In this document: piece after piece, positions 32,767 to 44,052 of the stretch
Position numbering within the stretch: the stretch's first letter is position 1
Layout of the letters: each line of letters starts with the position of its first letter
Assembly: GCF_022539505.1 (NCBI RefSeq)
Contig: NC_061508.1
Span: 31,242,256 to 31,306,255, forward strand
Length of the DNA: 64,000 bases
Direction of reading: 5' to 3'
From: Lolium rigidum
Taxonomy: Eukaryota > Streptophyta > Magnoliopsida > Poales > Poaceae
Made by a program: the position numbers and the translations under genes
Notes under the pieces: generated by a model
The model's database searches: none
The model's input: only the letters and a program-made list of their open reading frames with translations
What the model was told of the DNA's origin: nothing

Positions 32767-34081
32767 AGTGCCACATATAAGTAGAATTATCATTCAATTT
32801 AATTCGCTTAGCATCAATGATATGAATATGTGTATCACTACTATCGAGATCTAACAGAAATAAACCATTCTTTTCAGGTGCTCGACCATAAAAGATATTA
32901 TTCATAAAAATAGAACAACTATTATTCTCAGACTTGAATGAATAACCGTCTTGCATTAAACAAGATCCAGATATAATGTTCATGCTCAACGCGGGTACAA
33001 AATGACAATTATTGAGGTTTAAAACTAATCCCGAAGGTAGATGTAGAGGAAGTGTGCCGACAGCGATCACATCGACTTTGGATCCATTTCCAACGCGCAT
33101 CGTCACTTCATCCTTCAATAGTCTTCGTTTATTATTTAGTTCATGTTTCGAGTTACAAATATGAGCAACCGAACCAGTATCAAATACCCAGGTACTAGTA
33201 CGAGAACCAGTAAGATAAACATCTATAACATGTATAGCAGATATACCTTCTTTCTTCTTCTTGACAAGGCCGCTCTTCAGATCCGCCAAATACTTGGAGC
33301 AATTACGCTTCCGGTGTCCCTTCTCCTTGCAGTAATAGCACTCAGCATCAGGCTTAGGGCCAGTCTTAGGTTTCACAGGAGGCGTGGCAGCTTTCTTGCC
33401 ACCCTTCTTGTTTTTGCCTTTAGACTTGCCCTGTTTCTTGAAACTGGTGGTCTTGTTGACCATCAACACTTGGTGCTCTTTCTTGATCTCAATCTCAGCA
33501 GATTTTAGCATGGCGAAGAGTTCAGGTAACTCTTTGTTCATGTTCTGCATATTGTAGTTCATCACAAAGTTCTTGTAACTAGGTGGCAGTGATTGGAGGA
33601 CACGATTAATCCCCAGTCTGTTAGGAATCACTATTCCCAAGTCACCGAGTTTCTTCGCATGCCCGGTCATGGCGAGCATGTGCTCACTAACGGAGCTGCC
33701 TTCTTCCATCATGCAACTGAAGAAGTGTTTCGATGCTTCATAGCATTCCACGGCCGCATGAGTTTCAAAGATAGTTTTCAACTCATTGACCAACTCATGA
33801 GGATCGTGGTGCTCAAAACGTTTTTGAAGATCGGCTTCCGGATCGCATAGGATGGCACACTCGAACTTGAGAGTACCGAGTTTTCCGAGTTGCGTAAACA
33901 TTCTTTACTTCATCGGTTTCGGTTTCGCAGGAGGGTCACCTAGCGGTGCATCAAGCACATATTGCAGGTTTCCACCATTGAGGAAGATCCTCACATGACG
34001 GAACCGATCGGTGAAGTTGCTACCGTTGCTCTTAAGCTTTTCTTTCTCTAGGAACTGGTTAAAATTGATTGGGGACGCCAT
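32767..34081 (-). pseudogene. gag-protease of copia G, broken
   Basis: The ATG at 34081 opens MASPINFNQFLEKEKLKSNG, followed by FLNGGNLQYVLDAPLG. The Gag core has LQSLPPSYKNFVMNYNMQ. A CCHC knuckle is intact (CYYCKEKGHRKRNC, CX2CX4HX4C), near residue 190 of the second segment. The protease shows WVFDTGSVAHIC with the D-T-G triad. A TAA stop at about 33905 interrupts the frame. For about 80 bases around it the expected copia reading lies in another frame and then returns, so two opposite indels are likely. The frame ends at MWHL, the beginning of the pre-integrase region, where element F is inserted. Confidence 0.85.
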
Positions 34082-35269
34082 ATCTACAACATATATTTGC
34101 AATAGTTTAGACTAAGTTTATGACAAATTGAGTTCAAATTTTAATTCAACAAAATTAAAAACTAGGTGAACTCCCACTCATAACAATATCCCTCGAATTG
34201 TCTTAGTGATCACACGAACCAAATCCACCACACCAAGTCCGATCATCACGAGACAAGATGTAACTTCAATGGCGAACACTCAAAGTGTTCATCATATCAA
34301 TCATATGATTCATGCTCTACCTTTCGGTATCACGTGTTCCGAGACCATGTCCGTACATGCTAGGCTCGTCAAGGCCACCTTAGTATCCGCATGTGCAAAG
34401 CTGGCTTGCACCCGTTGTATGCACTTGTTGAGTCTATCACACCCGATCATCACGAGATGCTTCGAAACGACAAGTCTTGGCAACGGTGCTACTAAGGATG
34501 AACACTTTATTATCTTGATATTTTAGTGAGAGGGATCATCTTATAATGCTACCGTCGTGATCTAAGCAAAATAAGATGCATAAAAGGATTAACATCACAT
34601 GCACTTCATATGTGATATGATATGGCCCCTTTGTCTTTGCGCCTTTGATCTTCATCTCCAAAGCACGGACATGATCTCCATCATCAACGGCCATGGTCTC
34701 CATCATCGTCGGCGTAGCGTCAAGGTAAATGGCGCCGTCTTCATGATTGTGCTCCCATGTAGCAACTATTACAACTTCTTTGAAATACTACTCAACATGA
34801 AATTTAAAGACAACCATAAGGCTCCTGCCGGTTGCCACAATGCAATAATGATCATCTCATACATATTCATCATCACATTATGGCCATATCACATCACCAA
34901 ACCCTGCAAAAACAAGTTAGACGTTCTCTAATTTGGTTTGCATATTTTACGTGGTTTAGGGTTTTCGAGTGAGATCTAATCTACCTACGAACATGAACCA
35001 CAACGGTGATACTAGTGTTGTCAATAGAAGAGTAAATTGAATCTTCACTATAGTAGGAGAGACGAGACACCCGCAAAGCCACTTATGCAATACAAGTTGC
35101 ATGTCGAGCGTGGAGCAAATCTCATGAACGCGGTCATGTAAAGTTAGCCCGAGCCGCTTCATCCCACTATGCCACAAAGATGCAAAGTTCTCAAACTAAA
35201 GACAACATAAGCATCAACGCCCACAGAACCATTGTGTTCTACTCGTGCAACCATCTATGCATAGACACG
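34082..35269 (-). other. Leader region of copia G
   Basis: About 1.2 kb between PBS and gag with no supported frame. Long leaders of this kind are usual in BARE1-like elements, where they carry the packaging and dimerisation signals. I could not locate those signals by eye. Confidence 0.6.
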
Positions 35270-35281
35270 GCTCTGATACCA
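35270..35281 (-). other. Primer binding site of copia G (tRNA-Met type)
   Basis: Minus strand TGGTATCAGAGC, one base inside the ATCCCTACA end of the LTR. Confidence 0.88.
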
Positions 35282-35773
35282 CTGTAGGGATTCGTTGCAT
35301 AGAAAACAAAAAATTTCCTACCGCGAGAACGCAATCCAAGCCAAGATGCAATCTAGAAGACGGGAGCAACGAGGGGATGAATGAGACTCACCCTTGAAGA
35401 TTTCCAAAGCCTATAAGATGAGGCTCTTGTTGCTGCGGTAGACGATCACTTGCCGCTTTCAAAAGCGCGTAGAAGATCTTGACGGTGCCACAATCGGGCA
35501 GCACCTCCGTACTCGGTCACACGTTCGGTGTTGATGAAGACGACGTCCTTCTCCCCGTTCCAGCGGGCAGCGGAAGTAGTAGCTCCTCCTTGAATCCGGC
35601 AGCACGACGGCGTGGTGGCGGTGGCGATGGAGATCTCCGGCGGAGCTTCGCTAAGCGTTGCGGGAGAGGTGGAGGAGGTGGGGCGGCTAGGGTTTGGGAG
35701 AGGGGGTGGCCGGCCACTTAGGGGGTGCGGCCAAGCTATCGCTTGAGGTGGCCGGCCCCCTCCCCTTGTCCCT

Positions 35774-35783
35774 CATTATATAG
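35774..35783 (-). promoter_or_regulatory. TATA box in the LTR of copia G
   Basis: Minus strand CCTATATAATGAGGG, about 490 bases before the LTR end. BARE1-like LTRs carry TATA boxes in this part. Confidence 0.5.
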
Positions 35784-36261
35784 GTGGAACACCCAAGAGT
35801 TGGTCTACAAGTCTTCGAATAAGACCCCAAACCAAAACCTTCCATATGACATGAAAGCTACCCAAGGTGGGATTCCCACTTGAGGTAGGATTCCCACCTT
35901 TCCTTGGGAGGGGGTGGCCGGCCACCTTGGTGGAGTCCACCTGGGACTCCACCCCTCTAGGGTTCGCCGGCCATGGGTGGTGGAGTCCCTTCGGGACTCC
36001 GCCTTCCAAAGTGATTTCTTCCGGACTTTTCTAGAACCTTCTAGAACCTTCCATAAATGCACCGGATCATTTTCAAACTTATAAAATGACTTCCTATATA
36101 TGAATCTTATTCTCCGGACCATTCCGGAAGTCCTCGTGATGTCCGTTATCCCATCCGAGACTTCGAACAATACTTTGAACTCCATTCCATATTCAAGTTC
36201 TACTAATACAACATCAAACCTTAAGTGTGTCACCCTACGGTTCGCGAACTATGTAGACATG

Positions 36262-36266
36262 GTTGA
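36262..36266. repeat. Target duplication gttga, left copy
   Basis: Matches gttga at 44048-44052 on the other side of element H. Confidence 0.92.
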
Positions 36267-37373
36267 TGATATGGGGTGGCCCGATCTTCTCAGTAAGCAA
36301 CGGTGGTGATGATGATCACGGGGTGATGGCAGCGGAGGAACACGACGATGTAGTGGATGATAACTTGTATGACGCAACGAGATCTCTCGATTGGTCCTCG
36401 TCGCCAATGCAACGGCTCTCAACCCTGCAAGATATTCGCAACTCCACACACTTGCGCACGTAGCCGCCGACCACGAAGCGGTAAGTTGCAACCGTCTAAT
36501 TTCCAATGGAACAACGAGATCACACAAGACTTAAACAGGATCTACACAATATCCAAGCAATATGGTGTAGGGAATTCAATAGTTTTGCAGAGCAAACAAC
36601 TAAGAACTAGGGTTTATCTTAAACGTGGTCTAAAGCAGCTAGGGGGCGTCCCGGGCACTTATATAGGTGTCCGGGACGAGTTCTGGTCGAAAGATACAAA
36701 AATAACCGACCCGGAATAGATCCGGTCGAGACAGCACTCGGACCGGTCCGGTCTGGGATCCGGTCGACCGGGCTGTGGACCGGACGGTCCGGTTTGTGGT
36801 CCGGTCAACCGGGCTGTGGACCGGCCGGTCCGGTCGGTGGTCCGGTCAACCGGTCGGAAACCGGGAAACTGCGAAGATTTCCGGTCTCGCCCCGGTACGA
36901 TAAATTTCCTCCGGTTGGTGGCCGGTTTACGACCGGTCGACCGGGCCAGGACCGGGCTGGCCGGTCCGGGGGCCGGTCGGACCGGGTTCTGGACCGGCCT
37001 CGGACTTCTTCTTCTCCTCTCGCGCATTCCTCCCGCTCCTCCCTCGCGCGTCCATGAGATATCTTCATGTCCAGCTCCATGTCCAGCTTCACGACCCTCT
37101 TGACGTCCGTCTTCATGTCCAGCTGCTCCTCTCCTCGTGCGATGCTTGTCTCCTCTTGATACCTGATGATACATAAGTAATAGGACTTAGGCAGTATAAA
37201 GCTCTCATCAATCAAAGTACCGTTTAGAAACAAATTCACCTGTTGTTTAAGTAGCTTCGCACGAGCTCTTGTAATTGGTCCAATCCGAACTTCATTGGAC
37301 TTGAGCTTCACAAGCAGGTTCATCTTCATTTGTTAATGACGGAGGTAGTAGTGAGGTAGGGATGTCCTCATCA
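36267..37373 (-). repeat. 3' LTR of CRM element H (1107 bp)
   Basis: Minus strand TGATGAGGACATCCC (37373) to CCCCATATCA (36267). It carries a copy of the CR motif (37225-37281) and the GC-rich minisatellite (36719-37005). Confidence 0.92.
37225..37281 (-). other. CR motif encoded in the 3' LTR of H
   Basis: The minus-strand frame reads GPITRARAKLLKQQVNLFL. In CRM elements the integrase continues into the 3' LTR and ends with such a CR motif, thought to help target centromeric chromatin. Here the integrase frame hits a TGA made from the first LTR bases (37371-37373). One base fewer in the G run would bring it into the frame DDEDIPTSLLPPSLTNEDEP, and a further extra base in cacaagcagg (37310-37320; cacagcagg in the 5' LTR) also intervenes. 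Confidence 0.75.
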
Positions 37374-37388
37374 TCTCCCCCCTTCAAA
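37374..37388 (-). other. Polypurine tract of CRM element H
   Basis: Minus strand TTTTGAAGGGGGGAGA directly before the 3' LTR. It also codes for the last residues of the integrase frame (FEGGR). The G run decides whether that frame enters the LTR. Confidence 0.75.
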
Positions 37389-38611
37389 AGGCGTCGACCC
37401 CGACGCTCCAAGGTCTTCTCCGTCATATGGTGTCAAATCAGCAACATTGAAAGAATTACTGACACCAAACTCATCAACCGGAAGATCTATCGAGTATGCA
37501 TTATCATTGATCTTGGCAAGCACTTTATAAGGACCAGCACCACGAGGCTTCAACTTAGACTTCCGCAGCTTCGGGAACCTATCCTTGCGAAAATGTACCC
37601 AGACCAAATCACCAGGCTTGAACAACATCTCTTTGCGCTTCTTGTTCATCCTTGCAGCATTGCTCTTGCCTTTCTTCTCGATCAACTCTTTAGTCTTCTC
37701 ATGGATCTTACGCACAAAATCTGCCCTCTTGGATGCCTCCATATTAACTCTCTCATGTATGGGCAAAGGCAACAAGTCAAGTGGAGTAATGGGTTTGAAA
37801 CCATACACCACCTCAAAAGGACACAGCTCCGTGGTAGAATGTACCGCCTCGTTGTAAGCAAACTCCACATGCGGCAAACACTCTTCCCACTCCTTCGAGG
37901 TTCTTCTTGATCATGGATCTCAACAGTTGTGACAAGGTTCGATTCACCACCTCAGCTTGACCATCGGCTTGAGGATGACAAGTAGTACTGAATAGTAGCT
38001 TTGTCCCCAGCTTTCCCCAAAGTGTCTTCCGAAGTAGCTCATGAACTTCACATCACGATCGAAACAATAGTCTTCGGGACTCCATGTAGTCGAACAATCT
38101 CCCGAAAAACAGGTTAGCAATATGCGACGCATCGTCGCTTTTGTGGCAGTGCAATAAAGTGTGACATTTTAGAAAATCTGTCCACTACCACAAATATAGA
38201 ATCATGGCCTCTTTTAGTACGCGGCAAACCCAACACAAAATCCATACTTATATCCTGCCAAGGCGTAGTAGGTGCCGGTAACGGAGTATACAAACCGTGA
38301 GGCTTCAGCTTGGACTTGGACTTGTTGCAAGTAATGCATCTCCTCACATATCTATCCACGTCCCGCCTCATCTTTGGCCAATAAAAGTGGTCAGCTAGCA
38401 TGAGTAGCGTCTTCTCACGCCCAAAGTGACCCATCAAACCTCCAAGCATGTGATTCCCGCAATAAGAGCAAACGCACGGACGATTCCGGAACACATAGTT
38501 TGTTAGCTCTAAACAAGAACCCATCATGTATGTGATATTTTTCCCATGCTTTACCAAGAGCACATAAGCGATATGGTTCAGCAAAATCATGATCGGTAGC
38601 ATACAAATCAC
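37374..38611 (-). pseudogene. Integrase of CRM element H
   Basis: Frame 38611-38114 has the zinc-binding region ([19 protein letters not shown], then [10 protein letters not shown]) and the core start with Asp in [11 protein letters not shown] and [11 protein letters not shown] middle segment in another frame (38132-37944) holds the second Asp region, poorly preserved. Frame 37877-37371 has [25 protein letters not shown] and the chromoviral C-terminus with KPGDLVWVHFRKDRFP, then GAGPYKVLAKINDNAYSIDL and FNVADLTPYDGEDLG. The FNVADLTPY ending fits the CRM type. At least two frameshifts are present. Confidence 0.82.
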
Positions 38612-39657
38612 ATAGTATCTCTAAACCAGGAATTTTAACATCAAGTTGAGTTAATAGCATATTCTTCCTAGATAGAGCATCGAGCAACAATGTTATCTTT
38701 TCCCTTCTTATGTTTAATGATGTATGGAAAAGACTCAATGAACTCAACCCACTTAGCTAGACGCTTATGCAAAGTAGATTGAGCTTTCGGGTATTTTAAA
38801 GCTTCATGATCGGAATGTATGATAAATTCTTTTGGCCACAAATAATGTTGCCAAACCTCAAGAACTCTAATTAAAGCATACAATTCTTTATCATATATAG
38901 GATAGTTCAACTTAGCACCGGATAATTTCTCGGAAAAATATGCAATTGGGCGACCCTCTTGCATCAACACACCACCAATTCCAATACCACTAGCATCACA
39001 TTCAATCTCAAATTGCTTATTGAAATCGGGAAGTGCAAGCAACGGTGCAGAAGTTAACAATCGTTTCAGTTCATCAAAAGCATGATCTTGGGCAACGCCC
39101 CACTCAAAGACAACACCCTTTTTAGTCAATTCATTCAAAGGTGCAGCAATAGTAGAAAAATTGGGCACAAAACGGCGATAAAACCCAGCTAGACCATGAA
39201 AACTTCTAACTTGACTCACATTCATGGGAGTAGGCCAATTTTGAATAGCTTCAATTTTAGACACATCTACTTCTACTCCATGCTTAGAGACAACATAACC
39301 CGTAAATATGACCTTATCTTTGCAAAATGTGCACTTCTCAAGATTACCATAGAGTTGATTATCACGCAACACTTGCAAAACATGTCGAATATGTATAGTA
39401 TGATCAGATTCATTGCGGCTGTAGATTAATATGTCATCAAAGTATACAACCACAAATTTGCCAATAAATTCACGCAAAACATGGTTCATTAATCTCATGA
39501 AAGTGCTAGGTGCATTAGTTAACCCAAAAGGCATTACTAACCACTCATATAAACCAAATTTTGTTTTAAAGGCGGTTTTCCACTCATCCCCTTCTTTCAT
39601 CCTAATTTGATGATAACCACTACGCAAATCAATTTTAGAGAACACAAGCAGCACCAC
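38415..39657 (-). pseudogene. Reverse transcriptase-RNase H of CRM element H
   Basis: The frame 39657-38668 holds RT from [20 protein letters not shown] through [14 protein letters not shown] to the active site [11 protein letters not shown]. The connection (ETLGYRRF-type: [16 protein letters not shown]) and RNase H with Asp in [16 protein letters not shown] follow, then [22 protein letters not shown] and RNase H catalytic acids look intact. The N-terminal RT block lies in another frame (end of the 40688-39765 frame, [18 protein letters not shown]). The break near 39640-39760 includes ctgcttgtg where ctgttgtg would restore the usual reading. Confidence 0.87.
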
Positions 39658-39764
39658 TCAATTCATCTAGCATATCCTCTAAACGGGGAATAGGATGACG
39701 ATATCGAATAGTAATGTTGTTTATAGCTCTACAATCTACGCACATACGCCAAGTACCATCTTTC

Positions 39765-41107
39765 TTAGGAACTAGAATAACGAGAACAGACACAAGGACT
39801 AAGGCTTATGCGGATATAACCTTTGTCGAGTAGCGCTTGTACTTGCTTCTGTATCTCCTTCGTCTCTTCGGGATTAGTACGATATGGCGCCCTATTGGGC
39901 AGCGATGCTCCGGGAATCAAGTCAATTTGATGCTCAATACCTCGCAATGGTGGTAGTCCTGCGGGTACCTCCTCCGGAAACACGTCGCCGAATTCCGGCA
40001 AAACACTAGAAACACCAAGAGGAAGAGGGGTCATGTCGTTAGAAACCAAAACCGTACCCCTGTACAAAAGCACAAGAGGCATGGCCGTAGGATCCTCACT
40101 AAATTCTCTCATGTCTTCTTTGGTGGCTAATGAAACTAAGGAATTCACTCTCTCACTTTTCGTTATATCACTCACGACATTACAATTCTCTCGCCTATCT
40201 AGAGATGCATCCTCCAAATTCACTTCAATCTTCTGACGAGACTCATTGACAATCTGTTGTGGTGTCATAGGCTGTAAGTTAATTTTCTTGCCCTTGTACT
40301 CCAAGTGATATGTATTGGCGCGGCCATTGTGTTGCACAGAACGGTCATAGAGCCAAGGCCGACCCAATAAGAGGTGACAAACCGTCATAGGAACCACATC
40401 AAAATCAATGCAATCCTTATACGGTCCAATCTCAAACTCAACACGCACCATATGGTTTACCTTCATCTCACCACCGTCGCTCAACCACCGAATATAATAT
40501 GGATGCGGGTGCGGTAGGTACTTCAACTTCAGCTTGGTACATAACTCCTTGCTTGCTAAATTGCGGCAACTCCCGCCATCAATAATGACCTTGCAAGCCT
40601 TGTCAGGACCAACCAAAGCTTTGGTTTGGAACAAATTGCAGCGCTGAGTAGATGCACTAGGCAACACATTAAGAGCACGCTGCGACACAACAATGGTACG
40701 AGCATCGAAGGATATGCATCTTCACCATCGGTGTCATAGTCATCATCGTCCGGAGCATTTGGATCAACATCATCTCCAGTCTCATACTCATTGTCCTCAT
40801 TGATAAACATGACTTTGCGGTTAGGACAATCTCTCTTGAAGTGACCCTTGCCACCACATGTATGGCAAAGCATATCGCGGTTGCGCGTTGTAGACACACT
40901 AGAACCACTCGTACTTGCCGCAGATTCGGACTTCTTTGCATTAGATACATTGGAGACCGGTTTGCTAGGCGGAGTAGAGTAAGGAACGGAGCGCGTCGAC
41001 GGTGCCGGCGCCGTAGAGGGCGCGCGGGGTGTAAAACGCCCAGCTCCCGTAGCACGTCCTTTAACCTTTGCTTCTTCAGCCAACTCTTGATTCAGCTTCT
41101 CTTGCAT
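39765..41107 (-). pseudogene. Gag zinc knuckle and protease of CRM element H
   Basis: Frame 41107-40556 has a basic, Ser/Pro-rich segment and a CCHC knuckle, CHTCGGKGHFKRDC (CX2CX4HX4C), followed by an acidic stretch (PNAPDDDDYDTDGED). Frame 40688-39765 starts MSQRALNVLPS and has the protease core VIIDGGSCRNLASKELCTKL, with D-G-G in place of the usual D-T/S-G, as known in many chromoviruses. HLLLGRPWLYDRSVQHNG follows. The end reads into RT (FPEEVPAGLPPLRGIEHQID). Confidence 0.82.
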
Positions 41108-41991
41108 GATGTAACAATTGATTCATATCGGTGTAGGTGTAATGACGAACAATGCCTTTAACATCATACTTCAATCCATTGAGAAAACGCTGCATTGTCA
41201 TCTCTAGAGACTCACGGACACGACCACGCTGCATAAGCATCTCCATCTCCATGTAGTACTCATCAACAGTCTTCACACCTTGCCTCAATAGTGTTAGCTT
41301 ATCAAATATATTCCGCATGTAATTTGTAGGCACAAAACGAGAAGTCATAACCTCCTTCATAGCACGCCATGTACGGATAGGTTGTGCACCATCTTCGTCG
41401 CGGTTACGAATCAAAGAATCCCACCAACGTAATGCATAACCATCAAATTCGAAGAAGCAAGCTTGATCTTCTTATCTTCGAGTAGTTGGGATGTAAGCTC
41501 CATAACTTCTCAATCTTGAGCTCCCAAGTGAGATATTCTTCAACATCAGCTCCCCCTTCAAACTTGGGTATGGAAAACTTGGGCTTACCCAATCCATCTT
41601 CTTCATCTTGCCCACGACCATTACGGCCAAGTGGAGCCCGACCACGCGGACGATGACCATGAGGCGCACCACGAGCATTGTGTGCGTCATCTTCAAGCTC
41701 AGGATCTTCATCATCGTCTTGTTGTTGTTGTGTAGTCAAATTCTCAATAGTAAGGCGCATATCGGCAAGAGTGCGTTGTATATCGGTCATTTGATCAGCC
41801 AATCCAGTGACGGTGATATTAGTAGCATCCAGCGTCTGTTTGATCTCGTCAACTGTATCCTTAAGCTCATCATCCTTAGTGCGGAATTCACGTCGCATCT
41901 CGTTACGAAGAGCTTCATACTCCCTCCATGTGACGATATCTGCCGAATTCTTGTTCTCCTGGTTAACAATCTTATTATCACTAGCAGACAT
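41076..41991 (-). pseudogene. Gag of CRM element H
   Basis: The ATG at 41991 opens MSASDNKIVNQENKNSADIV. A coiled-coil-like segment follows (ELKDTVDEIKQTLDATNITV, then MRLTIENLTTQQQQDDDEDP), then a Gly/Arg-rich stretch and the capsid start KPKFSIPKFEGGADVEEYL. After a shift near 41415-41445 the capsid continues as TWRAMKEVMTSRFVPTNYM, RQGVKTVDEYYMEMEMLMQR and MQRFLNGLKYDVKGIVRHY. This is the standard retrotransposon gag domain. Role: RNA packaging and particle formation. Confidence 0.83.
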
Positions 41992-42926
41992 GATTAGTAG
42001 GTTAGTGCACTAAATCAAAAATATATGGTGGTACTCTCACAACTCACTCAAAACTGATAAGAAAAGGAAATCTTACCGTTCCAAAGTAAATTAGTGTTGC
42101 TTACCACTTGTAGGAACAACTAGTGCACGGATGTAGCGAAGCGAATATCAAGGGTATAAGAACAATCACACGACAAAGCAGGATATATGTGGGGCTGTAG
42201 GTAGGCTACCTATTTGCACCAATAACAAGCTCTAGCGCTGACCGTAGACAACCAAAGATACTCACACAAGGCGATATAATGGGGCAATGCAACTATATGT
42301 GGGAAAAGGTTGCAATGCACTAGAGAGACGCTAGCAAAGCTCAATGAGACAGGCACAAGATTGCTCAACTACGGGTGCAGTAAAGTAAACTTAGGCCTTC
42401 ACTTGATTCAACTAGCACAACACGTTTCTTTTTAATTTTTCTTTTTGTATAACACACGCAGCTATGTAGCTCTTTTTGCTTTTTTTTTTTTTTTTTTTTT
42501 TGACTCAACTCCTTGATAACACGGCCAACAGAAATTGCAAAGCACCAAAACCCTAACGAGCAGCCTGTCGAGCGGTAAAACTAGTCTCTTCTGGGGAAGT
42601 TCCTAGGCACGTATATCGATAGGCTGTGTCTATGGTTGGGAACAAGCACACTGTACGCTATGTGGACTCGGAGTAACAAAAACTGACACACTATGAGAAA
42701 CTAGACACAAGATGATAGGGAAAACGCAAACCCTAACAATTCTACTAGAAGAAAGATAAAGATACGCAAAAACAACTACGAAAAGCAACTAAAACTCGAA
42801 ATTAGTGCAATCTAAGGCTATGGCAAACCCTAACCCTAATTTTTTTTTTATGGCTTTTTCTGGATAGGAAAACACTCACAACTCAACTATGGGGTGGATT
42901 GTGGATGGCTTACCGAGGAAAACTGG
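41992..42926 (-). other. Leader region of CRM element H
   Basis: About 0.9 kb from PBS to gag with no frame of interest. It has an oligo-A run of about 22 on the minus strand (plus-strand t run at 42480-42501). Confidence 0.7.
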
Positions 42927-42939
42927 AAATCTGATACCA
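42927..42939 (-). other. Primer binding site of CRM element H (tRNA-Met type)
   Basis: Minus strand TGGTATCAGATTT, three bases inside the CCCCATATCA end of the 5' LTR. Confidence 0.8.
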
Positions 42940-43333
42940 AGATGATATGGGGTGGCCCGATCTTCTCAGTAAGCAACGGTGGTGATGATGATCACGGGGT
43001 GATGGCAGCGGAGGAACACGACGATGTAGTGGATGATAACTTGTATGACGCAACGAGATCTCTCGATTGGTCCCCGTCGCCAATGCAACAGCTCTCAACC
43101 CCGCAAGATATTCGCAACTCCACACACTTGCGCACGTAGCCGCCGACCACGAAGCGGTAAGTTGCAACCGTCTAATTCCCAATGGAACAGACAGATCACA
43201 CAAGACTTAAACAGGATCTACACAATATCCAAGCAATATGGTGTAGGGAATTCAATAGTTTTGCAGAGCAAACAACTAAGAACTAGGGTTTATCTTAAAC
43301 GTGGTCTAAAGCAGCTAGGGGGCGTCCCGGGCA

Positions 43334-43342
43334 CTTATATAG
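43334..43342 (-). promoter_or_regulatory. TATA box in the LTR of CRM element H
   Basis: Minus strand ACACCTATATAAGTGCCC, with the same sequence in the 3' LTR (at about 36658-36666). It lies about 390 bases before the LTR end and just downstream of the GC-rich minisatellite. Confidence 0.6.
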
Positions 43343-43393
43343 GTGTCCGGGACGAGTTCTGGTCGAAAGATACAAAAATAACCGACCCGGAAT

Positions 43394-43680
43394 AGATCCG
43401 GTCGAGACAGACTCGGACCGGTCCGGTCTCGGGATCCGGTCGACCGGGCTGTGGACCGGACGGTCCGGCTTGTGGTCCGGTCAACCGGGCTGTGGACCGG
43501 CCGGTCCGGTCGGTGGTCCGGTCAACCGGTCGGAAACCGGGAAGCTGCGAAGATTTCCGGTCTCGCCCCGGTACGATAAATTTCCTCCGGTTGGTGGCCG
43601 GTTTACGACCGGTCGACCGGGCCGGGACCGGGCTGGCCGGTCCGGGGGCCGGTCGGACCGGGTTCCGGACCGGCCCGGAC
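43394..43680. repeat. GC-rich minisatellite in the U3 of element H
   Basis: Units of about 41 bp built from ggtccggtc, gaccggg and ctgtggaccgg repeat in tandem, rich in CpG and in the word ccggtc. A matching copy is at 36719-37005 in the other LTR. It lies directly upstream of the TATA box. The long ORFs on both strands here are by-products. Confidence 0.8.
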
Positions 43681-44047
43681 TTCTTCTTCTCCTCTCGCGC
43701 ATTCCTCCCGCTCCTCCCTCGCGCGTCCATGAGATATCTTCATGTCCAGCTCCATGTCCAGCTTCACGACCCTCTTGACGTCCGTCTTCATGTCCAGCTG
43801 CTCCTCTCCTCGTGCGATGCTTGTCTCCTCTTGATACCCGATGATACATAAGTAATAGGACTTAGGCAGTATAAAGCTCTCATCAATCAAAGTACCGTTT
43901 AGAAACAAATTCACCTGTTGTTTAAGTAGCTTCGCACGAGCTCTTGTAATTGGTCCAATCCGAACTTCATTGGACTTGAGCTTCACAGCAGGTTCATCTT
44001 CATTTGTTAATGACGGAGGTAGTAGTGAGGTAGGGATGTCCTCATCA

Positions 44048-44052
44048 GTTGA
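44048..44052. repeat. Target duplication gttga, right copy
   Basis: Matches gttga at 36262-36266. Confidence 0.92.

Larger units (their letters stand above)
36267..44047 (-). mobile_element. CRM-clade chromovirus H (7.8 kb, complete)
   Basis: A minus-strand gypsy element with LTRs of 1.1 kb (42943-44047 and 36267-37373) and a perfect target duplication gttga (36262-36266 and 44048-44052). It contains gag with a CCHC knuckle, protease, RT-RNase H and integrase in the usual order. The LTR starts TGATGAGGACATCCC and carries the GPITRARAKLL motif of centromeric retrotransposons (CRM), so the clade call is strong. The LTRs differ at roughly ten substitutions and four indels (about 1 percent). Frames are broken in several places, so it is not autonomous as sequenced. 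Confidence 0.88.
42943..44047 (-). repeat. 5' LTR of CRM element H (1105 bp)
   Basis: Starts TGATGAGGACATCCC at 44047 next to the gttga duplication and ends CCCCATATCA at 42943. The CR-motif frame is open here from about 44047 (DEDIPTSLLPPSLTNEDEP) to GPITRARAKLL at 43956. Confidence 0.92.

Noticed and set aside
27123..35281. tRNA genes suggested by tRNA-complementary words (TGGTATCAGAGC)
   Set aside because: These are primer binding sites at LTR borders. No cloverleaf can be folded around them.
36659..37174. Pro/Arg/Gly-rich ORFs on both strands over the CRM LTR (also 43335-43851)
   Set aside because: Caused by the ccggtc minisatellite. Only the short CR-motif frame inside the LTR has a recognised meaning.
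42480..42501. t run of about 22 as a retroposon tail
   Set aside because: It is inside the leader of CRM element H with no target duplication or element body attached.
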